Of a stretch of 64,000 nt of DNA, positions 51,693-59,153 are shown piece by piece (the first letter of the stretch is position 1; the number at the start of each line of letters is the position of its first letter). The DNA comes from UBA2136 sp047635695 (GTDB taxonomy: Bacteria; Pseudomonadota; Alphaproteobacteria; UBA2136): positions 24,230 to 88,229 of the forward strand of contig JBLILN010000007.1 in the NCBI GenBank assembly GCA_047635695.1, in the 5' to 3' direction. Below the pieces are notes generated by a model. It was not told the DNA's origin, made no database searches, and was given only the letters and a program-made list of their open reading frames with translations. A program made the translations under genes and the position numbers.

Positions 51693-52286
51693 ATGAATAA
51701 AATCTGTGATTTTTATAATGAAAACGCTGCATCTTATAGCACTCAAAGTCTGGGGTTGATACCTCTCAATGCATGGAATGCCTTTGAATCGTACATAGTT
51801 CAAAATGCACATATTTTAGACGCAGGCTGTGGCGTTGGCCGCGACAGTAAACACTTTATGGATAAAGGTTATAAAGTCACATCTATGGATGGCTCTATCG
51901 CTATGGTGAGACAAGCTGAACAAACGACAGGGCACAAAGTTATCCATTGTCTATTTGATGATATCGATGAAATAGGCCGGTATGACGCTATTTGGTGTTA
52001 TGCTCCCTTGCTTCATGTCCATAAACACAAACTTGATGAAACGCTGAGCAGGATTCAAATAGCACTTAAAAATAAAGGTGTGTTATTCATGTGTTTTAAG
52101 CATGGTGAGTGGGACGGTTTAGACGCCCATAAACGCTATTATTATGATTTAAATGATGCACGTTTTAGTGCACTTGAATTAGACAGTAAAGGCTGGAAAA
52201 TTGAGAGAAAATGCCTAGAACCATGCCCTTTGCTGGCGTTGCCTAAAAGGCCAGACTGGTATTCAGTTATACTACGCAAAGAATAA
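51693..52286 (+). CDS. SAM-dependent methyltransferase, class I
   Basis: This 197-residue protein has the SAM-binding motif HILDAGCGVGRDSKHFMDKG (motif I), then SMDGSIAMVRQAE, and YDAIWCYAPLLHV in the position of motif IV. The substrate is unknown; the family contains small-molecule methyltransferases such as tellurite-resistance TehB-like enzymes. The ATG lies one base after the HMG-CoA lyase stop, so it is translated with the leucine cluster. A function in that pathway is not obvious. A terminator follows. Confidence 0.85.
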   Translation: MNKICDFYNENAASYSTQSLGLIPLNAWNAFESYIVQNAHILDAGCGVGRDSKHFMDKGYKVTSMDGSIAMVRQAEQTTGHKVIHCLFDDIDEIGRYDAIWCYAPLLHVHKHKLDETLSRIQIALKNKGVLFMCFKHGEWDGLDAHKRYYYDLNDARFSALELDSKGWKIERKCLEPCPLLALPKRPDWYSVILRKE

Positions 52287-52287
52287 A

Positions 52288-52320
52288 AAAAAGAAGCTCT
52301 TAAATAAGAGCTTCTTTTGC
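52288..52320 (+). terminator. Terminator of the leucine catabolic cluster
   Basis: AAGAAGCTCTTA and TAAGAGCTTCTT form a perfect stem around AA, followed by Ts, right after the methyltransferase gene. Confidence 0.88.
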
Positions 52321-52333
52321 ATCAATATAAAGA

Positions 52334-52729
52334 TTATGCTTTAGCCATAGGCTTATATGTCCACCACATAACTTCACCAATTAAGGCACAACCTGCCCAC
52401 ATTGCTGCAGTCCACATCCACCAGTCTTGTGTTGGCATTGCGCCTGAAATCCAAAGCACACCAATCATCACTGACCACATGTAAGTACCAAAACGTATAC
52501 CTTCTTTCCAGTTACTACCTTCATAGCCTTTAATGAAGACAAATGTAAGCGCAAGTGCAAACCAAGCATAAGAAATGATAGTTTCCCAATTCATCCAAAC
52601 TTTGTTTTCAATGCCCCAAGCTGCTAACCATTGTTCGTTTGACATCCATTGTGCCATTGCCCAGTCGCCAAGCCAGCTAATAATGAAAGCGCTTAAAGCA
52701 ACCATCCACCATGATTTCCAGTTTTTCAT
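52334..52729 (-). CDS. Tryptophan-rich small membrane protein (131 aa)
   Basis: The protein has about four hydrophobic helices (near residues 7-27, 45-65, 80-98 and 103-122). It contains 20 tryptophans in 131 residues, about 15%, spread along the whole length and often near helix ends (KSWWMV, QDWWMWTAAMW, EVMWWTY). There are few charges. I do not recognise the family; such Trp-rich, four-helix proteins could sense or bind a hydrophobic ligand or pigment, but that is a guess. It is monocistronic and convergent with the leucine cluster. Confidence 0.8.
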   Translation of the reverse strand: MKNWKSWWMVALSAFIISWLGDWAMAQWMSNEQWLAAWGIENKVWMNWETIISYAWFALALTFVFIKGYEGSNWKEGIRFGTYMWSVMIGVLWISGAMPTQDWWMWTAAMWAGCALIGEVMWWTYKPMAKA

Positions 52730-53042
52730 TTTATATACCTTGTTATTTGTTTTTTGTTAAACTTTGTATTGATAATACGTGAAAGTGTTTGATTTATCTA
52801 ATAAATAATTTACCTTTAATTTAACTTCTAGGTAAATAACAGCCTTAACTGTGACTTGAATGTCATTTTAACTTGTAAACGTAAAAAAAAGCCCTCAATT
52901 GAGGGCTTTGTCATAAATGACTTTGATCGATATTGTGTTTTATTCGCAGTATCTTTCACCTGATTATTTCTGAGACAATAAATTTTCCGCACGGGCAACA
53001 GTAAGTGTATAGTCTACTCTATATAATCTAATCTAACCTAAG
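52730..53042. other. Gene-free stretch with terminator and short CTAA-rich repeats
   Basis: No gene is seen here. A terminator at 52882-52914 belongs to the downstream minus-strand side. At about 53020-53050 short imperfect tandem units (CTAAT/CTAAC/CTAAG) repeat next to the stop codon of the 53043 gene. The promoter for the Trp-rich protein should lie in the first 100 bases. Confidence 0.5.
52882..52914 (-). terminator. Terminator-like hairpin downstream of the 53043 gene
   Basis: AAGCCCTCAA and TTGAGGGCTT form a perfect 10-bp stem with no extra loop, with a long A-run before it (T-run on the minus strand). Confidence 0.75.
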
Positions 53043-53384
53043 CTAAGCTATAGCTTCGCCACCTGTAACCGAACTGTTTCTTTCTACATTTACCTGAATA
53101 GCAAAACCTCTAGCCTTTAATTTTAGAACGTAGGCTTCCAATTGTTTATCTTGCATTATTTCAGTCTGACTATATTCAGGGTTAGGAAATGCTAAAATAA
53201 ACACCTTAATTTTTTCTGCAGTCGTGGGGTTTTTATACATTTTATGTATAAACGCGCGAACATTAGCACTTAATGTATCAAGCTTTTTTTTGATAAAGGC
53301 TGTGCGAATTTCGGTTTCTTTTTTGTCGATATCTTTGACTGTAATGGGTTTTTGACCTGCGTCAGGGGAATGATCTAAAGACAT
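53043..53384 (-). CDS. Hypothetical protein (113 aa)
   Basis: This charged, probably cytosolic protein is not recognised. It has a strong ribosome site (AAGGAGA about 6 bases before ATG). The first half is rich in Lys and Glu and probably helical (KDIDKKETEIRTAFIKKKL). The second half has a strand pattern KIKVFILAFPNPEYS and a helix EAYVLKLKARGFAIQV. No signal peptide or cysteine is present. It is separated from the next minus-strand gene by 159 bases. Confidence 0.65.
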   Translation of the reverse strand: MSLDHSPDAGQKPITVKDIDKKETEIRTAFIKKKLDTLSANVRAFIHKMYKNPTTAEKIKVFILAFPNPEYSQTEIMQDKQLEAYVLKLKARGFAIQVNVERNSSVTGGEAIA

Positions 53385-53486
53385 AATCGTCTCCTTGGGT
53401 TGTGGTGCCTAAGGAACATAAAAAGTGTGTAGATGTATATATCTAATATATAAATAGCCCTTATGGATATGAATTACCATGGCCAT

Positions 53487-53523
53487 GCATAAAAAAAGCG
53501 ACCTATAAAATTAGCCGCTTAAA
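53487..53523 (-). terminator. Terminator of the 53544 gene
   Basis: An imperfect hairpin on the minus strand, AAGCGGCTAA with GGTCGCTT, is followed by seven Ts. Confidence 0.6.
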
Positions 53524-53543
53524 AATAAAGATGATTACATCTT

Positions 53544-53774
53544 TTAGTCTTCGTTGTCGCCTGAAATATAGCCACGTACTAAAATATTACGTTGCTTTTT
53601 GCCTTTACCACGCTGAAGGTAAGGTTCGCTTAACAGTTGAAGCTCTTCGCCTTCAATGTGAAAGAGGGCGTCTGGGTATTCAAGTTTAGCGTTCTCCCAA
53701 ACTTTATATAAAGTTGCCGCCACACGTAAAAATTGACGTTTATCTTTTGGACACATTTGTGGTGCATCTTGCAT
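53544..53774 (-). CDS. Small hypothetical protein (76 aa)
   Basis: No family is recognised. The protein is small, with a basic patch YLQRGKGKKQRN between two acidic parts. FHIEGEELQLLSEPY and ILVRGYISGDNED look like short strands. There is no signal peptide. It is divergent from the ABC-F gene across about 107 bases. The frame is well defined, with a 3' terminator, but evidence for translation is only moderate. Confidence 0.6.
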   Translation of the reverse strand: MQDAPQMCPKDKRQFLRVAATLYKVWENAKLEYPDALFHIEGEELQLLSEPYLQRGKGKKQRNILVRGYISGDNED

Positions 53775-53881
53775 GGCTTTATTCCCTATTCATTTAATTA
53801 TTTATACCTTATAACAAAAATTATCTGATATTGCGAGCCTAGATATTGCTTTATAAGCGCTAGACTGGTATCAATGTATTT

Positions 53882-55699
53882 ATGAGTGATTTATTAATCT
53901 GTCGAGATATCGAAAAAAGCATTGGTGACCGCCTGTTATTTACAAGCATTACCTATTCTATTAAAGAACGTGAAAAAATTGGCCTGATTGGGCCTAACGG
54001 CGCGGGTAAATCAACTTTCTTAAAAATTCTCGCAGGCCATTTAGAAGCCGACAAAGGTGAATTGGTGCGCGCTAAAAACTCACGCATGGTTTATATTCCG
54101 CAAATTGAAGAAATTAACCCTGAATTAACTGTACTAGAAGCAGCATTAGAAGCTTTAGCTGATGACCCAGGTGACGATTTTGAAAAAGAAACAGCCGTCA
54201 GTATTGCCCTTGGACGTATTGGTTTTGATGACTTTAGCAAAAAAGTTTCTGCCCTTTCAGGGGGGTGGTTAAAGCGCCTTTCTATTGCCCGCCAAGTGGC
54301 AAGAGAACCAGACTTGTTGCTATTAGACGAACCGACAAACCACCTTGATCTTGAAGGTATTGAATGGCTAGAAAGCTATCTATTCTCGGCAAACTTTTCG
54401 TATGTTGTGATTAGCCACGACAGGCATTTCCTCGAAAAATGTACAAATAAAACGCTTGAAATTAATCCACGCTATAAAAATACATACTGGGGATATGAGG
54501 GCAGCTATAATACTTTTATTGAAAAGAAGGCTGACTATTTTTCTGGTGAAAAACAACGTGCAAGCAACCTTGCAAACAAAGCACGTATTGAAGACGCATG
54601 GCTTAAGCGCGGTGTAAGGGCAAGGGGCACAAAGCAAAATGCGCGTAAAAATAGCGCAAATGATTTGTTTGATGAAGTGAAAGACCTTAAAAACCGCACA
54701 AGAGAAGAAAAGAAAATTTCTCTCGATTTTGAGGCGACGGATAAAAAAACGAAGCGTCTTGTCGTTTTACATGCTGTTAAAAAATTATATGGCGATAAAA
54801 ATATTATTGATGGCTTAGATCTCACACTTGCACCTGGTATGCGTGTAGGGTTACTGGGGGCAAACGGTATTGGTAAAAGTACGTTGATGAATATTATTGC
54901 GGGCACACTTGAAGCGGACGCTGGTAAACGTAATTTAGCTCACGGGGCTAAGGTGATTAAATTTGACCAAAATCGTGGTTTACTTGATCCTAATGTTAAA
55001 CTGCGTGAAGCGCTAACACCAGCAGGTTCTGATATTGTGGAATACCGCGGTGAAAATATTCACGTGGCTTCATGGGCGCAAAAACTGCGTTTCCGTAGCG
55101 ACCAGTTAGACAGCCCTGTACGTGCGCTAAGTGGTGGTGAGCAAGCAAGGGTTCTTATGGGACAACTTATGCTACAGCAAGCCGATATTCTTCTTCTCGA
55201 TGAACCGACCAACGACCTTGATATACCTTCTATTGAAGTGCTAGAGGAAAGTTTGATGACATTTCCTGGTGCCGTCGTCCTTGTGACGCATGATAGGGAA
55301 ATGATTAGCCGTGTGTCTACTGTTTTACTTGGATTTGAAGGTGATGGCGTTATTACACCATATGTTGACTACCCACAATGGCAAAACCGTCATAAAACAA
55401 AAGCAAAAGATAATACACAAGTTTATGAAAAAGTGACTGAAGTTGACATGCCACAAACAAAAACGAAGAAGGTTAATAAATTTTCATATAAAGACCAAAG
55501 AGAATGGGACGGTATGGAACAAGCTATTTTAGAAGCTGAGACGGCTCTAGAGGATTTACACAAAAACCCTGTAGATGCGAAAGATTTAAGTGTTTTTAAA
55601 GCTTATTGTCATGATATGGGCGAAGCACAAGACAAAATTGATGTATTATATCTGCGTTGGTCTGAATTAGAAGAGCAATTAAATGCGACGAAAGGGTAG
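53882..55699 (+). CDS. uup: ABC-F family ATPase (Uup type)
   Basis: ABC-F proteins are soluble, paired ATPases that act on the ribosome; Uup also affects transposon excision and ribosome assembly. The 605-residue protein has two ABC domains. The first has Walker A GPNGAGKST (about 37-45), LSGGWLKRLS and LLLDEPTNHLDLEG. A linker rich in basic residues follows (RGVRARGTKQNARKN). The second domain has GANGIGKST (about 327-335), LSGGEQARVLMGQ and LLLDEPTNDLDI. A C-terminal helical region of about 70 residues is the Uup-type DNA/RNA-binding tail. No membrane helices are present. It is transcribed alone. Confidence 0.93.
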   Translation: MSDLLICRDIEKSIGDRLLFTSITYSIKEREKIGLIGPNGAGKSTFLKILAGHLEADKGELVRAKNSRMVYIPQIEEINPELTVLEAALEALADDPGDDFEKETAVSIALGRIGFDDFSKKVSALSGGWLKRLSIARQVAREPDLLLLDEPTNHLDLEGIEWLESYLFSANFSYVVISHDRHFLEKCTNKTLEINPRYKNTYWGYEGSYNTFIEKKADYFSGEKQRASNLANKARIEDAWLKRGVRARGTKQNARKNSANDLFDEVKDLKNRTREEKKISLDFEATDKKTKRLVVLHAVKKLYGDKNIIDGLDLTLAPGMRVGLLGANGIGKSTLMNIIAGTLEADAGKRNLAHGAKVIKFDQNRGLLDPNVKLREALTPAGSDIVEYRGENIHVASWAQKLRFRSDQLDSPVRALSGGEQARVLMGQLMLQQADILLLDEPTNDLDIPSIEVLEESLMTFPGAVVLVTHDREMISRVSTVLLGFEGDGVITPYVDYPQWQNRHKTKAKDNTQVYEKVTEVDMPQTKTKKVNKFSYKDQREWDGMEQAILEAETALEDLHKNPVDAKDLSVFKAYCHDMGEAQDKIDVLYLRWSELEEQLNATKG

Positions 55700-55737
55700 T
55701 GCTATAGCAGGCACTTCTCTAAAGCTAATATTTTAAA

Positions 55738-56196
55738 TTAGATATCGTCAGTCGTATTTTTCCCGCGTACTGGCAGCAAACCAAGTCGACTACGTAGATA
55801 TTCTTGACGGTTCTTCAACCTCTCTTCTGCGGCCTTTGGTAAGGTTGAAAAAAAGTCGTCTTTTTCTTCCTTGGTCATAAATTTCCAATTTTTATGTGCT
55901 GCTTTACGGCGTTCTTCCAATGATTTTGGGAATTCTTCGTCAGCCGGAACTTCAATTTTCACGCTCTTTGAAACTTCTGCCGCAGGTTTTTCGCTTGAGA
56001 TGATATTTTCATAGTCTATAGATTTGTTATCTATCACGTTTTGGCGCACTTCATTGAAGTCCTGAATGATCATTAATTCATTTTCAATATAAAGGCGTGG
56101 CATAATCTCGTCATCGGCATGGCAAACAGGTAGCGTCGCATAAACGATTATTAATGCGCAGATTTTTTGTATTTTTTTGTTTGTGCCCATAGACAT
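55738..56196 (-). CDS. Exported hypothetical protein (152 aa)
   Basis: The N-terminal signal peptide (about 1-26) ends in CHADD. The mature part is acidic at first (DDEIMPRLYIENELM). It ends with a helical region HKNWKFMTKEEKDDFFSTLPKAAEERL that resembles DUF3106-like periplasmic helices, a weak match. It lies on the same strand and downstream of the T5-A1-like gene, but the terminator at 56269 separates them. No function can be assigned. Confidence 0.7.
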   Translation of the reverse strand: MSMGTNKKIQKICALIIVYATLPVCHADDEIMPRLYIENELMIIQDFNEVRQNVIDNKSIDYENIISSEKPAAEVSKSVKIEVPADEEFPKSLEERRKAAHKNWKFMTKEEKDDFFSTLPKAAEERLKNRQEYLRSRLGLLPVRGKNTTDDI

Positions 56197-56268
56197 ATTA
56201 CCTTTGTTTTACACATTATTGTTTTTGTCGTTATATTTTGCAAGTTATATGCGTTATAAGACAAAAAA

Positions 56269-56296
56269 AACACCCCTTTTTTAAGAGGGGTGTTAA
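56269..56296 (-). terminator. Terminator of the T5-A1-like gene
   Basis: AACACCCCT and AGGGGTGTT pair, with eight Ts on the minus strand, about 15 bases past the stop codon. Confidence 0.85.
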
Positions 56297-56311
56297 ATCG
56301 ATACAACAGTT

Positions 56312-58231
56312 TTACGCTGCTTTTCTGGTTGGGTCCCAAGCAAGACGACCTTCAATAATGTTAATTAACATCATTTGACCTGGCTCATCTTTGACATACG
56401 ACTCGAATATAAGTCCATGGGTATTCATCCATGCACCTAAATAACCAGTATAGGTTAAGTCGTGATGGGTTGAAGTACCAACCGTAAACACACAACCTTT
56501 AATACCAGGTTTGTGTCTATGGCCAACCATACAAAGGATACCAATGTTATTACCCGAAGTGTCAGACCATCTTCCACCTGAAATACCACCATCACCGTGC
56601 ATACCAACGTTTACACCTTCAATTTCAAGTGTTTCACGTCGTTTTGTAAAGGTTATACGGCCATTTTCAGCTTCCGTAAAACGTTCACGCGCATACAATT
56701 CAATAATATTTTTATTAGTGATTGCTGGGTCGGTTAATTTTAGCCATTGCTCCATTCCGAAACGCTTGTTGAATATGTTATATTTCGAACCTATTCCTAA
56801 AAAGCGCTCTTCAGAGAAGTAACGGTAAGGGTGCTCACTATGGTTTGCCGCAATGTCGAGATATTGTGCAGAAGTCATACGGAATATATCTTTGTAAATA
56901 TCAACAAAGTTATTAAATTCTCGTTTCACATCTAACATGCCACCTTGGAACTTGCGCTCCATTAGTATGCTATCTTTTTCATCGTGGTGCCCCATAGAAT
57001 GGGCGTCCATGGTGTCACCAAGGCCAACCAACGGAATTTCAAGTTGATTAATAAGACCGTTTGCACCAAATGTTGCTTCAAAAACTGTCGGGTCAGTGCC
57101 CCACTTTAAGCCACCCATGTCCATGGTTGGTTTACATGCTAAATGTAAATCGCCCATTAAACCATAAGCTACTTTTGCTTTTTCGACACCGTTAGGTGTA
57201 AAGCGTTTGGCAATAAGTTGACCTTTTTTATCGTAAAATACATCACTAAAACAACCATTACTGTCAACACGTATGGGACGAATATGAAAAACTTCATCAT
57301 TTTCAATCTCAATAACGTAACCACCAAAAACATGGTCTCGTTGTGCAAGTTCACCCGTTTTGTCTTGTTGGCCTAATTTATTCGTCGAATAATTGGCGTA
57401 AGTACAAGAACCGGTTGTGGCTATTAAGCGCGAGTCTCTGTCAATAGGCGTGCCTACATATTCAAGCTCTTGCTTTGGATGGGCGAAAACACGGCTTTTC
57501 TTGGCACTGCCTTTACCACGAATTTTACCGAGACCGGCAAGTGGGGCACCAATAGTGGGGCGCATACGCAAAGTGTCTAGCACGATATTTTTGTTTAATT
57601 CAATGTTTGCATCGAGCACAATATGACCGTTGAAGATATCGTCCATAGAGCTTTCAATAAAACCATCTTCATTAATAGATAAACGGCCATAAGTGGTTGC
57701 CATGGTTAAAATTGCTGTTTGTTTTTCACCACGGTATTTTGCGTAAGTGTGAAAAGACTTCCACATGTTGTCATTAGCATCAGCACCAATTTGACCTGAA
57801 GTAACTAAGTAAATGCGTTTACCTTTTAGGTACTTTTCGGGCGCAAGTGTCATACCATGTTCATGCTGGTCTTTAAGTTGAATGACTTGTGTGTCACCAC
57901 GAGGGCGTTCCATCAGTTCTATTAAGGGTTGAATGGTTGGTTTTTCTGGTTGTGCACCTTTACCAGAATCGTATCGCTTTTTAGCTTCTAAATAAGCCGT
58001 CCATTTTTTTTCGTATTGTGCCATATGCGTTGCATAAAATGAGCGCATGCGGTTTTCTAATAATTTTAAACGGCGAGGCAAAAAGCTCGTTAGGTTAAAG
58101 TCGTTTTTAAGGATGGTTCTAAGTGAACGGCGTGAAGGAAAAATACGATCGTTCCAACGTTGTTCCACTTTTAAGTAGGCCACTAAATTCGCACGAATGC
58201 GAGGGCCTGATTTAATTTGACGTTTAGTCAT
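56312..58231 (-). CDS. Phage T5 A1-like calcineurin-type metallophosphoesterase / DNase
   Basis: The 639-residue protein resembles the A1 family, whose phage T5 member acts early in DNA transfer and host DNA breakdown. The order of motifs is as I recall for the family: GKRIYLVTSGQIGA, KNIVLDTLRMRPTIG, FAHPKQELEYVGTP, TTGSCTYANYSTNKLG and THGLIFESY near the end. It carries a full set of metallophosphoesterase residues: D361-x-H363 (GDLH), D406 (GDTMD), N463-H464 (ANHSEH), H545 (GMHGD) and H571-x-H573 (GHRH). An N-terminal basic helical region of about 110 residues comes first. No phage gene is next to it, so it stands as a lone chromosomal gene. Homology is firm by motif; activity is inferred. 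Confidence 0.82.
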   Translation of the reverse strand: MTKRQIKSGPRIRANLVAYLKVEQRWNDRIFPSRRSLRTILKNDFNLTSFLPRRLKLLENRMRSFYATHMAQYEKKWTAYLEAKKRYDSGKGAQPEKPTIQPLIELMERPRGDTQVIQLKDQHEHGMTLAPEKYLKGKRIYLVTSGQIGADANDNMWKSFHTYAKYRGEKQTAILTMATTYGRLSINEDGFIESSMDDIFNGHIVLDANIELNKNIVLDTLRMRPTIGAPLAGLGKIRGKGSAKKSRVFAHPKQELEYVGTPIDRDSRLIATTGSCTYANYSTNKLGQQDKTGELAQRDHVFGGYVIEIENDEVFHIRPIRVDSNGCFSDVFYDKKGQLIAKRFTPNGVEKAKVAYGLMGDLHLACKPTMDMGGLKWGTDPTVFEATFGANGLINQLEIPLVGLGDTMDAHSMGHHDEKDSILMERKFQGGMLDVKREFNNFVDIYKDIFRMTSAQYLDIAANHSEHPYRYFSEERFLGIGSKYNIFNKRFGMEQWLKLTDPAITNKNIIELYARERFTEAENGRITFTKRRETLEIEGVNVGMHGDGGISGGRWSDTSGNNIGILCMVGHRHKPGIKGCVFTVGTSTHHDLTYTGYLGAWMNTHGLIFESYVKDEPGQMMLINIIEGRLAWDPTRKAA

Positions 58232-58503
58232 GGAGGTACCCTCCTAGTAAGATAGAGTAAGTTTAAGATCATTTTAAGTTCTAAAAGATAGGCACAAAAA
58301 AATATATGCCTGTGGGTTTGAAGTTATACCTAAGCAGAAGCGAAGGTGGTTTTATAGAAATTCTATATTGAAAAGTTTAGGTATTTGATGCCTATGCACC
58401 GCGTAACTGAGAAAAGGTTACCTCAATAGACATCTCAAGTACAGTTTTTATCATAAAAAAATAGATTATATGATAAGGCGTTTAAACAAAAGAGACGAAT
58501 ACA

Positions 58504-58971
58504 TTACTGAACACTGCTGTTAAGCATCCACAAGTGTTTTTCGTGGGCAATGATACGGTCCGTTAAAATACCTGCCGTTGCTTCATCTTCTGCTTCATTT
58601 GCAAAACCCAAGGCTGATTTAAGTGTTTGAATAACAATTGCATGCCCATACGCTAAATCTTTCAGCATGTTGTTGCTGTTGAGTGTTTTTATGTTTGCAT
58701 GTATCGTTGACATTTCAATCAAATTTTGACTGTTTGGTGCCATTTCACCAATACTGCGAATGCGTTCCGCAAGCATGTCGACGGCTTGCCACATATCAGT
58801 ATATTGCGTTTCAAATAACTGGTGTAAAATGAAAAAATGAGGTCCTTCAACATTCCAGTGATAAGTGTGCGTTTTCAAATAAAGCATAAAGGTGTCAGAC
58901 AGGGCGTAATGTAGGCCTTTTGCAATTTCATGAATTTTCTCACTGCTGATTTTTGCGACATTTGTTGCCAT
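58504..58971 (-). CDS. dps: DNA protection during starvation protein (Dps)
   Basis: Dps forms a 12-subunit ferritin-like shell that oxidises and stores iron with hydrogen peroxide and shields DNA. The 155-residue protein has the family pattern THTYHWNVEGPHFFILHQLFE and YTDMWQAVDMLAERIRSIGE. These contain the inter-subunit ferroxidase ligands (His, Asp, Glu). The C-terminal end IAHEKHLWML is typical. A lysine-rich N-terminal tail for DNA binding is short or missing. A peroxide or stationary-phase regulator site cannot be identified from sequence. Confidence 0.95.
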   Translation of the reverse strand: MATNVAKISSEKIHEIAKGLHYALSDTFMLYLKTHTYHWNVEGPHFFILHQLFETQYTDMWQAVDMLAERIRSIGEMAPNSQNLIEMSTIHANIKTLNSNNMLKDLAYGHAIVIQTLKSALGFANEAEDEATAGILTDRIIAHEKHLWMLNSSVQ

Positions 58972-59153
58972 AGGGTACGATATCCTTTTACGTTTTGTTA
59001 TTTGCTTTAAATAATCTTAGTAAAAGAAAGTGGGTGTGGTCAATATTTCACATATTTTAGTAAATGTGCTATTTTTTATACCTTTGAAGATAAAGAGGTT
59101 TTGTGTTTTTAGCTTAGGGTTTATGCCTTATAATACAACAGATGAAAAGAAGT

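Noticed and set aside
55738..58971. Prophage remnant around the T5-A1-like gene
   Set aside because: No integrase, structural, lysis or terminase gene and no attachment-site repeat could be seen; the neighbours are chromosomal.
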